DNA of 64,000 nucleotides from Streptomyces erythrochromogenes (GTDB lineage: Bacteria; Actinomycetota; Actinomycetes; Streptomycetales; Streptomycetaceae): contig NZ_CP108036.1 of NCBI RefSeq assembly GCF_036170895.1, positions 5,945,501-6,009,500 on the forward strand, given 5' to 3'. Made by a program: the position numbers and the translations under genes. The notes under the pieces are model-generated. The model was not told where the DNA came from and did not search any database. It saw only the letters and a list, made by a program, of their open reading frames with translations. Every line of letters begins with the position of its first letter. The first letter of the stretch is position 1. Below are positions 1 through 9,247 of this stretch, piece after piece.

Positions 1-1778
<1,778 letters not shown>

Positions 1779-1788
1779 GGGCGTCCAG

Positions 1789-1881
1789 CCCCTCCCTTCG
1801 CCGGCATGACCCGGATCAGGTTCGTACGGTCGGAGGCCGGCCAGCCTCCCTCTCAGCCCGGTGCGCCGGACTCCCGCGATA
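1789..1881 (-). promoter_or_regulatory. TPP riboswitch (THI element)
   Basis: On the minus strand the leader of thiO carries the two conserved TPP aptamer segments: CTGAGAGGGAGGC (about 1857-1845) and CTGATCCGGGTCATGCCGGCG (about 1818-1798). The GC-rich P3 arm lies between them. The aptamer ends in AAGGGAGGGG, which is also the only good Shine-Dalgarno for thiO, so ligand binding most likely blocks translation initiation. No separate terminator stem followed by a T-run is seen between aptamer and ATG. Confidence 0.95.
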
Positions 1882-1893
1882 GGTACGGTGGCC

Positions 1894-1899
1894 AGACTA
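1894..1899 (-). promoter_or_regulatory. Candidate -10 of the thiO operon
   Basis: The minus-strand hexamer TAGTCT (within GGGATAGTCTGG) would start transcription a few nucleotides before the TPP aptamer, which fits a leader beginning at about 1887. No convincing -35 was seen. The site is divergent to the promoter of the flavoprotein gene at 1969. Confidence 0.4.
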
Positions 1900-1956
1900 T
1901 CCCGGCGGTGGACGGCGGGTAAGGCGGCACCTATTCCTGACGGAGCGTCAGATGAT

Positions 1957-1962
1957 TAGGGT
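1957..1962 (+). promoter_or_regulatory. -10 hexamer TAGGGT, leaderless start likely
   Basis: TAGGGT lies exactly 6 nt before the GTG of the flavoprotein gene and no Shine-Dalgarno is present, so transcription probably starts at or next to the start codon. Confidence 0.5.
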
Positions 1963-1968
1963 GGCGGC

Positions 1969-3189
1969 GTGAGCGAGCAGACGGAACAGAATCAGCGCGG
2001 CGTCGTGATCGTCGGCGCCGGAATGGCCGGGGTGCAGACCGCGGTCGCCCTGCGCGAACAGGGCTTCACGGGCCCCGTGACCCTGCTGGGAGCCGAACCC
2101 CACCAGCCCTACGACCGGCCCCCGCTGTCCAAGGCGGTGCTCCTCGGCAAGGCCGAGGACTCCGCCTTCGACGTGGACTTCGAAGGCCTGGGCATCGAGC
2201 TCCGGCTCGGGACGGAGGTCACCGGGCTGCGGGCCGCCGACCACGAACTGGACACCGAGGCGGGGCCGGTCCCGTACGAGGTCCTCGTCCTGGCGACCGG
2301 CGCGCAGCCGCTGACCCTGCCCGGCGCCGAGGGCGTCCCGGGCGTGCACCTGCTGCGCACGCTGGACGACGCCGCGCGGCTGCGCCCGGTCCTGGCGGCA
2401 GCGTCCCGGGTCGTGGTCGTCGGTGCGGGCTGGATCGGGGCGGAGTTCGCCACCGCCGCCCGGGAGGCCGGCTGCGCGGTGACCGTCGTCGAGGCGGCGG
2501 ACCGGGTGCTGGCGGGCGCCCTGCCCGCCGAGGTCGCCGAGCCGATGGCGCGCTGGTACGGGCAGGCCGGCGCCGAGCTGGTCACCGGCGCGCAGGTGGC
2601 CGGCGTCGAGGAGGGGCGGGTCCTCCTGGCGGACGGGCGCGCCCTGCCCGCCGACGCGGTGGTCGTGGGGATCGGCGCACGGCCCGCCACCGGATGGCTC
2701 GCCGGGTCCGGCGTGGAACGCGGCGCCGACGGCTCGGTCACCGCCGACGCGCACCTGCTGACCTCCCTTCCGGGGGTGTACGCGGTCGGCGACTGCGCCT
2801 CCTTCCCGTCCGGGCGGTACGGGGCGCGGCTGCTCGTGCACCACTGGGACAACGCGCTCCAGGGGCCGAGGGCGGTCGCGGCGAACGTCCTGGCCGGGGA
2901 GCCCACCACGGTCTACGACCCGGTGCCGTACTTCTGGTCCGAGCAGTTCGGGCGCTTCGTGCAGTACGCCGGCCACCACGGCGGGGCCGACGCCCTGGTG
3001 TGGCGCGGCGACCCGGCCGAGGAGACCTGGTCGGTGTGCTGGCTGCGCGACGGGGCCCTGGCCGCGGTCCTCGCGGTCGGCCGCCCCCGCGACCTGGCGC
3101 AGGGCCGCAAGCTGATCGAGACGGGCGTCCCGGTGGACCCGGCCAAGGTCGCCGACCCGGGCACCCCGCTGAAATCGGCCACCGCGTAG
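1969..3189 (+). CDS. FAD/NAD(P)-dependent ferredoxin reductase-type oxidoreductase
   Basis: A 406-aa flavoprotein disulfide-reductase-fold enzyme of the oxygenase-coupled ferredoxin/rubredoxin reductase group. The FAD Rossmann motif VIVGAGMAGVQTA lies at about residues 11-23. The second nucleotide-binding motif VVVGAGWIGAEFATAA is mid-protein, the flavin motif VYAVGDCAS is near residue 270, and the C-terminal reductase domain (FWSEQFGRFVQYAG) follows. It would pass electrons from NAD(P)H to a ferredoxin for a cytochrome P450 or dioxygenase, but no partner gene is adjacent, so the electron acceptor is unknown. The GTG start has no Shine-Dalgarno. A -10-like TAGGGT sits 6 nt upstream. Confidence 0.88.
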   Translation: MSEQTEQNQRGVVIVGAGMAGVQTAVALREQGFTGPVTLLGAEPHQPYDRPPLSKAVLLGKAEDSAFDVDFEGLGIELRLGTEVTGLRAADHELDTEAGPVPYEVLVLATGAQPLTLPGAEGVPGVHLLRTLDDAARLRPVLAAASRVVVVGAGWIGAEFATAAREAGCAVTVVEAADRVLAGALPAEVAEPMARWYGQAGAELVTGAQVAGVEEGRVLLADGRALPADAVVVGIGARPATGWLAGSGVERGADGSVTADAHLLTSLPGVYAVGDCASFPSGRYGARLLVHHWDNALQGPRAVAANVLAGEPTTVYDPVPYFWSEQFGRFVQYAGHHGGADALVWRGDPAEETWSVCWLRDGALAAVLAVGRPRDLAQGRKLIETGVPVDPAKVADPGTPLKSATA

Positions 3190-3264
3190 CCGGCGGTCCG
3201 GGCGGTCCGTACGGCGGCGCGCCACGGACGGTCCGCCCGGGTACCGGCTGTCGGTGGGAGGTGG

Positions 3265-3270
3265 CAGGCT
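3265..3270 (+). promoter_or_regulatory. -10-like CAGGCT, leaderless start likely
   Basis: CAGGCT ends 6 nt before the GTG at 3277. No Shine-Dalgarno lies at a usable distance. Confidence 0.4.
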
Positions 3271-3276
3271 TGGCCT

Positions 3277-3642
3277 GTGACCGAGATTGACGCAAAGATC
3301 GATTCCCTCGTCCCCGACTGGCTCTACCTCCCCGACATCGCGGAGATGCTCGACGTCGAGGTGACGAGGGTCCGCCAGATGGTCAAGGAAGGGCAGCTCA
3401 TCGCCGTGCGCCGGGGCGAGAACCGGGCCCTGCAGGTTCCGGCCCCCTTCATCGACGGCGACAAGGTGGTCAAGGGCCTCGTCGGCCTGCTGACCGTCCT
3501 GCGCGACGACGGCTTCTCCGACGAGGAGATCCTGGAGTGGCTCTTCACCGCCGACCCGACCCTGCCCGGCACCCCCGCCCAGGCGCTGAGCGAGAATCGC
3601 GGCACGGAGGTGAAGCGCCGCGCTCAGGCGCTCGCCCTCTGA
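3277..3642 (+). CDS. Rv2175c-family DNA-binding protein
   Basis: A 121-aa protein with an N-terminal winged-helix/MerR-like helix-turn-helix: DWLYLPDIAEMLDVEVTRVR, followed by QMVKEGQLIAVRRGENR. The C-terminal half (LTVLRDDGFSDEEILEWLFT) is shared with mycobacterial Rv2175c, a DNA-binding protein known as a substrate of the Ser/Thr kinase PknL. No kinase gene is visible beside it in this window. Whether it is phosphorylated here is unknown, and its DNA targets are unknown. It sits alone between the flavoprotein and thiE, with its own putative leaderless promoter and a downstream hairpin. Confidence 0.85.
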   Translation: MTEIDAKIDSLVPDWLYLPDIAEMLDVEVTRVRQMVKEGQLIAVRRGENRALQVPAPFIDGDKVVKGLVGLLTVLRDDGFSDEEILEWLFTADPTLPGTPAQALSENRGTEVKRRAQALAL

Positions 3643-3664
3643 CCTGATCCGCAGTAGCTCCACC

Positions 3665-3695
3665 GCGGTGTACGGGCCCCGCGCCCGTACACCGC
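3665..3695 (+). terminator. Hairpin terminator after the Rv2175c-like gene
   Basis: A perfect 13-bp stem (GCGGTGTACGGGC with GCCCGTACACCGC) with a 5-nt loop. It lies 23 bp after the stop and just before the thiE ribosome-binding site, with no T-run, as is usual in high-GC actinobacteria. It could also attenuate read-through into thiE. Confidence 0.6.
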
Positions 3696-3717
3696 CTCCA
3701 TCACGGGGGGAACACCC

Positions 3718-4353
3718 ATGCAGCTGTCCGACGCCCGGCTCTACCTGTGCACGGACGCCCGCAAGCGCCAGGGTGACCTCCCCGAGTTCCTCGACGCCGT
3801 CCTGGCCGGGGGCGTGGACATCGTCCAGCTCCGCGACAAGGGCATGGAGGCGGGCGAGGAACTCGAACACCTCCAGGTGTTCGCCGAGGCTGCGCGCCGC
3901 CACGGCAAACTGCTCGCGGTGAACGACCGCGCCGACGTCGCCCACGCCATCGGCTCCGACGTCCTGCACCTCGGACAGGGCGACATCCCCGTCCCCGCGG
4001 CCCGCGCCATCCTCGGCCGGCAGGTGCTCATCGGCCGCTCCTGCCACGCGGAGGACGAGGTCGCCGCGGCCGCCGCCGAACCGGGCGTGGACTACTTCTG
4101 CACCGGGCCCTGCTGGCCCACCCCCACCAAGCCCGGCCGCCACGCCCCCGGCCTGGACCTGGTCCGCTACGCGGCCTCCCTGGAGCAGGACCGGCCCTGG
4201 TTCGCCATCGGCGGCATCGACGCCGCGAACCTGGACGAGGTGCTCGACGCCGGCGCCACCCGCGTCGTGGTCGTCCGCGCGCTCACCGAGGCCCCCGACC
4301 CCGGTGCCGCCGCCGCGGACCTCGCCAAGCGGATCCGGGCCCGCCTCGGCTGA
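3718..4353 (+). CDS. thiE: Thiamine-phosphate synthase ThiE
   Basis: A 211-aa TIM-barrel enzyme that couples hydroxymethylpyrimidine diphosphate with thiazole phosphate carboxylate to give thiamine phosphate. Recognisable blocks in order are [10 protein letters not shown] (about residues 35-44), [19 protein letters not shown], the phosphate-binding loop region [13 protein letters not shown] (about 130-142) and [12 protein letters not shown]. The ATG is preceded by GGGGGGAA. No TPP aptamer is seen upstream, unlike thiO, so this gene appears to escape the riboswitch control of the divergent thiOSG operon 2 kb away. Confidence 0.94.
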   Translation: MQLSDARLYLCTDARKRQGDLPEFLDAVLAGGVDIVQLRDKGMEAGEELEHLQVFAEAARRHGKLLAVNDRADVAHAIGSDVLHLGQGDIPVPAARAILGRQVLIGRSCHAEDEVAAAAAEPGVDYFCTGPCWPTPTKPGRHAPGLDLVRYAASLEQDRPWFAIGGIDAANLDEVLDAGATRVVVVRALTEAPDPGAAAADLAKRIRARLG

Positions 4354-4454
4354 GCCCCGGCCCGACGGGCAGGTCCCGTCCGCCCGGACAGCCGGTGGCA
4401 TTCCGCGCCGCCATAACCCGTACAAGCCCCTTCCGGCCAGAGGCGCGGCCACAG

Positions 4455-4478
4455 GTGTCCAAAAACGTGTCCAAAAGG
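4455..4478. repeat. Tandem 12-bp repeat upstream of metF
   Basis: Two adjacent 12-mers, GTGTCCAAAAAC and GTGTCCAAAAGG, are followed by TGGAC. They end 33 bp before the -10-like TAACCT of metF, so they sit at or just upstream of the -35 region. This is a position typical of an activator or repressor site. No known consensus could be assigned with confidence. Confidence 0.55.
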
Positions 4479-4511
4479 TGGACGCCGCTTCGGGGAGCGC
4501 CGGGGCGCGTC

Positions 4512-4517
4512 TAACCT
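4512..4517 (+). promoter_or_regulatory. -10 hexamer TAACCT of metF, leaderless start likely
   Basis: TAACCT ends 6 nt before the metF ATG and there is no Shine-Dalgarno between them. Confidence 0.5.
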
Positions 4518-4523
4518 GCCCAC

Positions 4524-5438
4524 ATGGCCTCTGGTACCGCTTCCACCTGGTCGGACCGCGCACACACGGTCCGCGACCTCCTCGCGTCCGGGCGCTCGTA
4601 CTCCTTCGAGTTCTGGGCCCCGAAGACCGAGAAGGGCGAACGCAACCTCTGGAACGCCCTCCGCCGGGTCGAGGCGGTATCCCCGAGCTTCGTCTCCGTG
4701 ACCTACGGAGCCGGCGGCTCCACCCGCGGCGGCACCGTCAAGGCCACCCAGGAGATCGCGGCGGACACCACGCTGACCCCGGTCGCGCACCTGACCGCCG
4801 TGGACCACTCCATCGCCGAGCTGCGCCACGTCATCGGCCAGTTCGCCGACGCCGGGATCCGCAACATGCTCGCCCTGCGCGGAGACCCGCCGGGCGACCC
4901 GATGGCCGATTGGGTGGCCCACCCCGAGGGCGTGCACTACGCGGCCGACCTGGTGCGGCTGCTCAAGGAGTCCGGGGACTTCTGCGTCGGTGTCGCGGCC
5001 TTCCCCGAGATGCACCCGCGCTCGACCGACTGGGATACGGACATCCGGCACTTCGTGGACAAGTGCCGCGCGGGCGCCGACTATGCGATCACCCAGATGT
5101 TCTTCGATCCCGAGAATTATCTGCGGCTGCGCGACAGCGTCGAGAAGGCGGGCTGCGACACCCCGATCATCCCCGAGGTCATGCCTGTTGTGGGCATCAA
5201 GCAGCTCGACCGGCTGCCCCAGCTGAGCACCGCGGTCTTCCCCGCGGACGTGAAAGAGCGCATGCTCGCCGTCAAGGACGACCCGGCCGCTGTACGCTCC
5301 ATTGGCATCGAGTTCGCCACGGAGTTCTGCGCGCGGCTGCTGTCCGAAGGTGTACCGGGACTGCACTTCATCACGCTGAACAATTCCACGGCGACTCTCG
5401 AGATCTACGAGAACCTGGGCCTGCACCAGCGGGCTTGA
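4524..5438 (+). CDS. metF: Methylenetetrahydrofolate reductase MetF
   Basis: A 304-aa FAD-containing TIM-barrel enzyme that reduces 5,10-methylene-THF to 5-methyl-THF, the methyl donor for methionine synthesis. The family blocks are present: [17 protein letters not shown] near residue 28 (the usual catalytic Glu region), [39 protein letters not shown] (about residue 190) and IPEVMPVVG. Length matches bacterial MetF. The ATG is apparently leaderless. A tandem repeat upstream may carry regulation. The gene is followed 42 bp later by a membrane protein gene that may be co-transcribed. Confidence 0.95.
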   Translation: MASGTASTWSDRAHTVRDLLASGRSYSFEFWAPKTEKGERNLWNALRRVEAVSPSFVSVTYGAGGSTRGGTVKATQEIAADTTLTPVAHLTAVDHSIAELRHVIGQFADAGIRNMLALRGDPPGDPMADWVAHPEGVHYAADLVRLLKESGDFCVGVAAFPEMHPRSTDWDTDIRHFVDKCRAGADYAITQMFFDPENYLRLRDSVEKAGCDTPIIPEVMPVVGIKQLDRLPQLSTAVFPADVKERMLAVKDDPAAVRSIGIEFATEFCARLLSEGVPGLHFITLNNSTATLEIYENLGLHQRA

Positions 5439-5480
5439 CCGGCCGTACCCGTGTGACGGCCGTACCGAGAGGGGCCTTGC

Positions 5481-6341
5481 ATGGGTATGACGGTCCTCTA
5501 CATCGCGTTCGGAATCGTCGCGTTGTGGCTGCTTGCCGAGGTACTGATGCAGTACAAGGCCCGGCTCCGCTGGCGCCTGCTCGCCTTCGCCGGCTTCCTC
5601 GGCGTGGTCGCCGGCGTGATACTCCCCTCGGTGCCGGTCATCGGCGCCGGCGCGGCCGCGTTCGCCGTGGGCCAGACCCTGGTCACGCTCTCCTTCCGCA
5701 AGGGCTTCGTCGCCGGCTGGGCGCTGCGCCGCGGCGGGGAGCCCGTACGGCAGGCCAGACGCCGCAGAGGAGGGACCTCCGCGCCGGAGCCGGCGCTCCA
5801 GGTCACCGCCCTCGAGTACGGCGACGCTGACGGGGCCCCGGACGAGCGGCCGTTCCAGGCCCCGGCCGAAGAGGTCTACAGCCCGCAGCCCGTGCCCGAG
5901 GAGACCGGGTCCTACGGCATACAGAGTTTCGCGACGCCGGCCCCCGAGGTCGACCAGACGGCCGCCTTCGCCTCGCCGTTCACCACCGCCGAGCAGGACG
6001 CCCACCAGTACGCGGCGTACTACGACCAGCACAACCAGGGCGGTTACGACTACTCCGGCGGCTACCCGACGGGCGACCAGCAGCAGGTCTACGCCGCCTA
6101 CTCGGACCCGTACATCGGCACCGGCGGCGCCGTCGTCCCGCCCCAGCCGTACGACTACGCCCCCTACGCCGACTACGGCCAGCAGCAGTACTCCACGGAC
6201 ACCCCGCCCGGCGGCGTCTGGGTCCCGCAGCAGCGGTCCACCGACGGGGCGGGCCAGTCCTACCCGGCGGACGGGCAGGGCGAGCCGCCGCAGCAGTACC
6301 CGTACCCGCAGCAGGGCGAGTACGAGCAGTACCGCTACTGA
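5481..6341 (+). CDS. Membrane protein with Tyr/Gln-rich C-terminal tail
   Basis: A 286-aa protein of unknown function. The first 80 residues hold about three membrane segments (near residues 3-22, 30-52 and 54-70). The remainder is a low-complexity cytoplasmic or external tail rich in Tyr, Gln, Pro and Gly (YDQHNQGGYDYSGGYP, QQQYSTDTPPGG and similar). Tyrosine occurs every few residues over about 150 residues. The ATG has a good Shine-Dalgarno (GAGAGGGG). The gene follows metF by 42 bp and is convergent with the CrtI-like gene. No domain was recognised. The tail resembles disordered interaction tails of Streptomyces surface or division-associated membrane proteins, which is only an analogy. 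Confidence 0.8.
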   Translation: MGMTVLYIAFGIVALWLLAEVLMQYKARLRWRLLAFAGFLGVVAGVILPSVPVIGAGAAAFAVGQTLVTLSFRKGFVAGWALRRGGEPVRQARRRRGGTSAPEPALQVTALEYGDADGAPDERPFQAPAEEVYSPQPVPEETGSYGIQSFATPAPEVDQTAAFASPFTTAEQDAHQYAAYYDQHNQGGYDYSGGYPTGDQQQVYAAYSDPYIGTGGAVVPPQPYDYAPYADYGQQQYSTDTPPGGVWVPQQRSTDGAGQSYPADGQGEPPQQYPYPQQGEYEQYRY

Positions 6342-6363
6342 GCCGGCCGGGGCCGCGGCCGGG

Positions 6364-7782
6364 TCACTGGGAGCCGCGGAAGCCCGCGCCCTCCACGATC
6401 AGTCCGGCCACCAGGGCCCCGGTCATCCCGGCGTGCGCGAGCCCGCCGCCGGGATGCGCCCAGCCGCCCGCCAGGTACAGCCCGGGCACGCCCGTGGCGT
6501 TCGCCGGGTAGAGCAGCCGGCCCCCCGCACCCGCGAGAGCGGGCGGGGGCACCGCGCCGCCCAGCGCGCCGGTCGCCGCCTCGACGTCGGCCGGGGTGCG
6601 CACCTCCTGCCACAACAGCCGCTCCTGCAGGCCCTGTACGGCCTTCTCCGCGAGGTTCAGCAGCTCCCCGGGCTCCGAGGTCCCCGGGCCGTGCACGGCG
6701 CTCACGGTGACCGCCTCGTGCTCCGCGTCGGGACGCGTGGCGGGATCGTCCGGCCGCATGACGGAGACCTGCACCCCGGCCGAGTGCACGAGGGTGCGGT
6801 GGACGGTTCCCGCGGGGCGGGCGCCGCGCAGCGCGAGCAGCAGGGTGATCCGGCCGGGCACGCCGTCGCCGCGGGCCGGTACCGCCCCGGCGGGCCACGG
6901 CAGCGAGCCGGCCGGCAGCCGCCGCGGGTCGATCCCGCAGACGACGGAGTCGGCGGCCGCCTCCGTGCCGTCGGCCAGCAGCAGCCCGGCCGCCCGGCCG
7001 CCCCGGACCAGCACCTCCCGCACCTGCGCCCCGAAGACGAAGGCGACCTTCCGCTCCAGGCAGCGCTCGTACACCGCGGTGGCCAGCGCCCGCATCCCGC
7101 CGCGCACGTACCAGCTGCCGAAGGTCTGCTCCATGTACGGGAGCACGGCGGCCGAGCCGGGAGCGGTGGCGGGGTCGAGGCCGTAGCCGCGGACCACGCC
7201 GGTCAGCACCTCCGAGAGGGGACCGCCCAGCTCCCGCCCGGCGACTTCGGCGAGGGTCGGGCTGCGGCGGCGGAGCAGACCGCTGCGCCGCAGGGCCGGG
7301 TACGGGTCGCCGCCGAGCGTCTGCCGGGCGCCGTCCCGCAGGGGTTCTTCCAGCAGCGGGCGGCGGGTGGCGTCCCAGACGTCCCGGGCACGGGCCAGCA
7401 CGGCGTTCCAGCGCTCGCCGGCGCCCTGGCCGAAGGCGCCGTCGAGGGCGGCGGCGACACCGCCGTGCGAGGCGCCGGGGAGGGTGACGTCGATGCCGTG
7501 GCCGGGCAGGACGTGCCGCACGGCCGGGTTCACCTGCGCCATGTCGACGCAGTCCGCCAGGGGCCGCTTGCCGGTCTTCACGAAGAGGTCGCGGTAGACG
7601 GCGGGCAGGTGCAGCAGTCCGGGCCCGGTGTCGAAGGCGAAGCCGTCGCGCTCGTACCGGCCCACGGCCCCGCCGTAGGTCGCGCCACGCTCGTACACCG
7701 TCACCTGGTGCCCCGCCACGGCCAGCCGGGCCGCCGTCGCCATCGCGCCCATGCCGGCGCCGATCACCGCAATTCGTGCCAT
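6364..7782 (-). CDS. CrtI/phytoene desaturase-like FAD-dependent oxidoreductase
   Basis: A 472-aa flavoprotein with the N-terminal signature VIGAGMGAMATAARLAVAG followed by YERGATYGGAVG and DTGPGLLHLPAVY, as in phytoene desaturases. The C-terminal GLYLAGGWAHPGGGLAHAGM is the usual FAD/substrate loop. No crtB, crtE or other carotenoid gene is adjacent, so the substrate is not predicted. Many actinobacterial members of this family act outside carotenoid synthesis. Start: the ATG at 7782 has no Shine-Dalgarno but a TAGGCT hexamer lies 7 nt upstream, pointing to a leaderless message. The gene is convergent with its upstream neighbour (22-bp gap). Confidence 0.85.
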   Translation of the reverse strand: MARIAVIGAGMGAMATAARLAVAGHQVTVYERGATYGGAVGRYERDGFAFDTGPGLLHLPAVYRDLFVKTGKRPLADCVDMAQVNPAVRHVLPGHGIDVTLPGASHGGVAAALDGAFGQGAGERWNAVLARARDVWDATRRPLLEEPLRDGARQTLGGDPYPALRRSGLLRRRSPTLAEVAGRELGGPLSEVLTGVVRGYGLDPATAPGSAAVLPYMEQTFGSWYVRGGMRALATAVYERCLERKVAFVFGAQVREVLVRGGRAAGLLLADGTEAAADSVVCGIDPRRLPAGSLPWPAGAVPARGDGVPGRITLLLALRGARPAGTVHRTLVHSAGVQVSVMRPDDPATRPDAEHEAVTVSAVHGPGTSEPGELLNLAEKAVQGLQERLLWQEVRTPADVEAATGALGGAVPPPALAGAGGRLLYPANATGVPGLYLAGGWAHPGGGLAHAGMTGALVAGLIVEGAGFRGSQ

Positions 7783-7789
7783 GCGGCCG

Positions 7790-7795
7790 AGCCTA
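7790..7795 (-). promoter_or_regulatory. -10 hexamer TAGGCT of the CrtI-like gene
   Basis: On the minus strand TAGGCT is followed by 7 nt and then the ATG, without a Shine-Dalgarno. Confidence 0.45.
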
Positions 7796-7818
7796 TGACC
7801 CGGTGCGGGCGCCCGCGC

Positions 7819-8445
7819 TCAGCGGGGTGGCGCCCCGGTGACCTCGCGGGCCTCGACGGCCAGCCGCTTCTCCTCGCGACGCTGGGCGCGGCGGCGCAGG
7901 AAGCGGCGGATCCGGCTCCAGAGGAAGGCCACAATGGCCAGTCCGACGACCAGCAGGGAGGCCGCGATGATCGCGGCGGGGACGGGGTAGAAGATCGCGA
8001 AGGTGACGAGGCCCGCCACGCCGAGGTCCTCGGCGATGCTCATCGCCACGTTGCTGAACGGCTCGGGCGAGGTGTTGATCGCCATCCGGGTGCCGGCCTT
8101 CACGAAATGGCTGGCCAGCGCCGTGGTGCCGCCGACCGCCCCGGCGGTGATGTCGGAGAGCGAGCCGCTCTGCCCGGCCAGCAGGGCGCCGATCACCGCA
8201 CCCGCCACCGGGCGGATCACGGTGTGGACGCCGTCCCATATCGAGTCGACGTACGGGATCTTGTCGGCGACGGCCTCGCAGAGGAAGAGCACTGCGGCGA
8301 CGATCAGCACGTCCGTGCGCTGCAGCGACGCGGGGACCTCGTCGGTCAGGCCGGTACGGCCGAAGATGCCGAGCAGGAGGACCACGGCGTAGGCGTTGAT
8401 CCCGCTGGCCCAGCCGCTGGTGAAGACCAGGGGGAGCACACTCAT
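7819..8445 (-). CDS. DUF4126 family membrane protein
   Basis: A 208-aa integral membrane protein with about four to five hydrophobic segments. Family hallmarks are the N-terminal FTSGWASGINAYAVVLLLG, then EAVADKIPYVDSIWDGVHT and the glycine-rich segment GAVGGTTALASHFVKAGTR. The C-terminus is basic and cytoplasmic. The function of DUF4126 is not established. The gene lies 36 bp upstream of the CrtI-like gene on the same strand, so partial co-transcription is possible. The start ATG lacks a Shine-Dalgarno and has CATGAT 6 nt upstream. Confidence 0.85.
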   Translation of the reverse strand: MSVLPLVFTSGWASGINAYAVVLLLGIFGRTGLTDEVPASLQRTDVLIVAAVLFLCEAVADKIPYVDSIWDGVHTVIRPVAGAVIGALLAGQSGSLSDITAGAVGGTTALASHFVKAGTRMAINTSPEPFSNVAMSIAEDLGVAGLVTFAIFYPVPAAIIAASLLVVGLAIVAFLWSRIRRFLRRRAQRREEKRLAVEAREVTGAPPR

Positions 8446-8451
8446 CGGATC

Positions 8452-8457
8452 ATCATG
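8452..8457 (-). promoter_or_regulatory. -10-like CATGAT of the DUF4126 gene
   Basis: On the minus strand CATGAT is followed by 6 nt (GATCCG) and the ATG. No Shine-Dalgarno is present. Confidence 0.4.
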
Positions 8458-8498
8458 CCGTACGGGGCCACCCGCGGGCCGGAGGTAGGCGCAGAACA

Positions 8499-8536
8499 GT
8501 GAGGGGACGGCCGCACGGCGGCGGCCGTCCCCTCAC
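8499..8536 (-). terminator. Perfect 16-bp hairpin terminator after the DUF3040 gene
   Basis: GTGAGGGGACGGCCGC pairs perfectly with GCGGCCGTCCCCTCAC around a 6-nt loop, 16 bp beyond the stop codon of the minus-strand DUF3040 gene. No T-run. Confidence 0.8.
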
Positions 8537-8552
8537 TCACGTGTTCCGGGGG

Positions 8553-8954
8553 CTACTGCCCCTGCTCGTCACGGCGGCGCTGCCACCGGTCCTCGATGCG
8601 GTTCATCATCGACCGACGCTGCCGGTTGTGGCCGCGGGCCGAACCGCCGGTACTTCCGGAGACGGGCTGCTCGCCGGGCTTGGGTGCCTTGCGCCAACCG
8701 GTGACCACCAGGACCGTACATCCCAGCATGACGAGGAAGCCCACCACGCTGATCCACAGCACGTTCGGAATGATCACACCGGTCATGAGGAGCGCGATAC
8801 CCACCACAATGCCTGCGACTGCCTGGTAGACCCGTCGCCGGGTGTACGTACGCAGACCGCTTCCCTCAAGCGCTGTCGCGAACTTGGGGTCTTCGGCGTA
8901 CAGCGCTCGCTCCATCTGCTCGAGCATTCGCTGCTCGTGCTCCGAGAGCGGCAC
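8553..8954 (-). CDS. DUF3040 domain membrane protein
   Basis: A 133-aa protein beginning (GTG) PLSEHEQRMLEQMERALYAE, the hallmark of DUF3040. Two closely spaced membrane helices follow (VYQAVAGIVVGIALLMTGV and VLWISVVGFLVMLGCTVLVV). The tail is basic (RRSMMNRIEDRWQRRRDEQ). This start was chosen over upstream in-frame codons because GAGGAGG lies 6-8 nt before it and family similarity begins here. Function is unknown. In several actinobacteria the family lies near division genes, which is context only. It is monocistronic, with its own promoter and a strong terminator. Confidence 0.88.
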   Translation of the reverse strand: MPLSEHEQRMLEQMERALYAEDPKFATALEGSGLRTYTRRRVYQAVAGIVVGIALLMTGVIIPNVLWISVVGFLVMLGCTVLVVTGWRKAPKPGEQPVSGSTGGSARGHNRQRRSMMNRIEDRWQRRRDEQGQ

Positions 8955-9006
8955 GGGAGTCCTCCTCATCCGTCGGTCGCGGGGGTAGCGACCAGGGGTC
9001 CCCTTC

Positions 9007-9012
9007 AGGATA
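9007..9012 (-). promoter_or_regulatory. Candidate -10 (TATCCT) of the DUF3040 gene
   Basis: The TATCCT hexamer on the minus strand gives a leader of about 45 nt that contains the Shine-Dalgarno GAGGAGG. The 293-bp gap from 8955 to 9247 otherwise shows no gene. A GACAC pentamer lies just upstream, but no -35 is convincing. Confidence 0.4.
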
Positions 9013-9247
9013 GGCGGGGAATCGCCCCCGTGACACCCGCCCTCAACGCACACGTTCCAAAATGACAAAGCACAGAGACAGAGCCGGTAAAGCCACTGCG
9101 TGAAAACCGTACCGCCGCGGGAGCGGTCACTGAGGCCGTTATTCCCCAATGGCCCGTTCGCCATGCCGGTCACTGCTCCCGATCATACGGGGCGGACCGG
9201 CCGAACGGAGGGTGAGCGGCAGACTCGGTGCACGCAAGAGCAGCAGT

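Noticed and set aside
1948..4563. Very long minus-strand open frame (871 codons) across the flavoprotein, Rv2175c-like and thiE genes
   Set aside because: A shadow of high-GC coding sequence: three recognisable genes occupy the plus strand, and the minus-strand translation is Gly/Arg/Ala-rich with no domain and no ribosome-binding site.
6364..7782. Carotenoid biosynthesis locus
   Set aside because: Only one CrtI-like gene is present; no crtB, crtE, crtY or crtU homologue is nearby.
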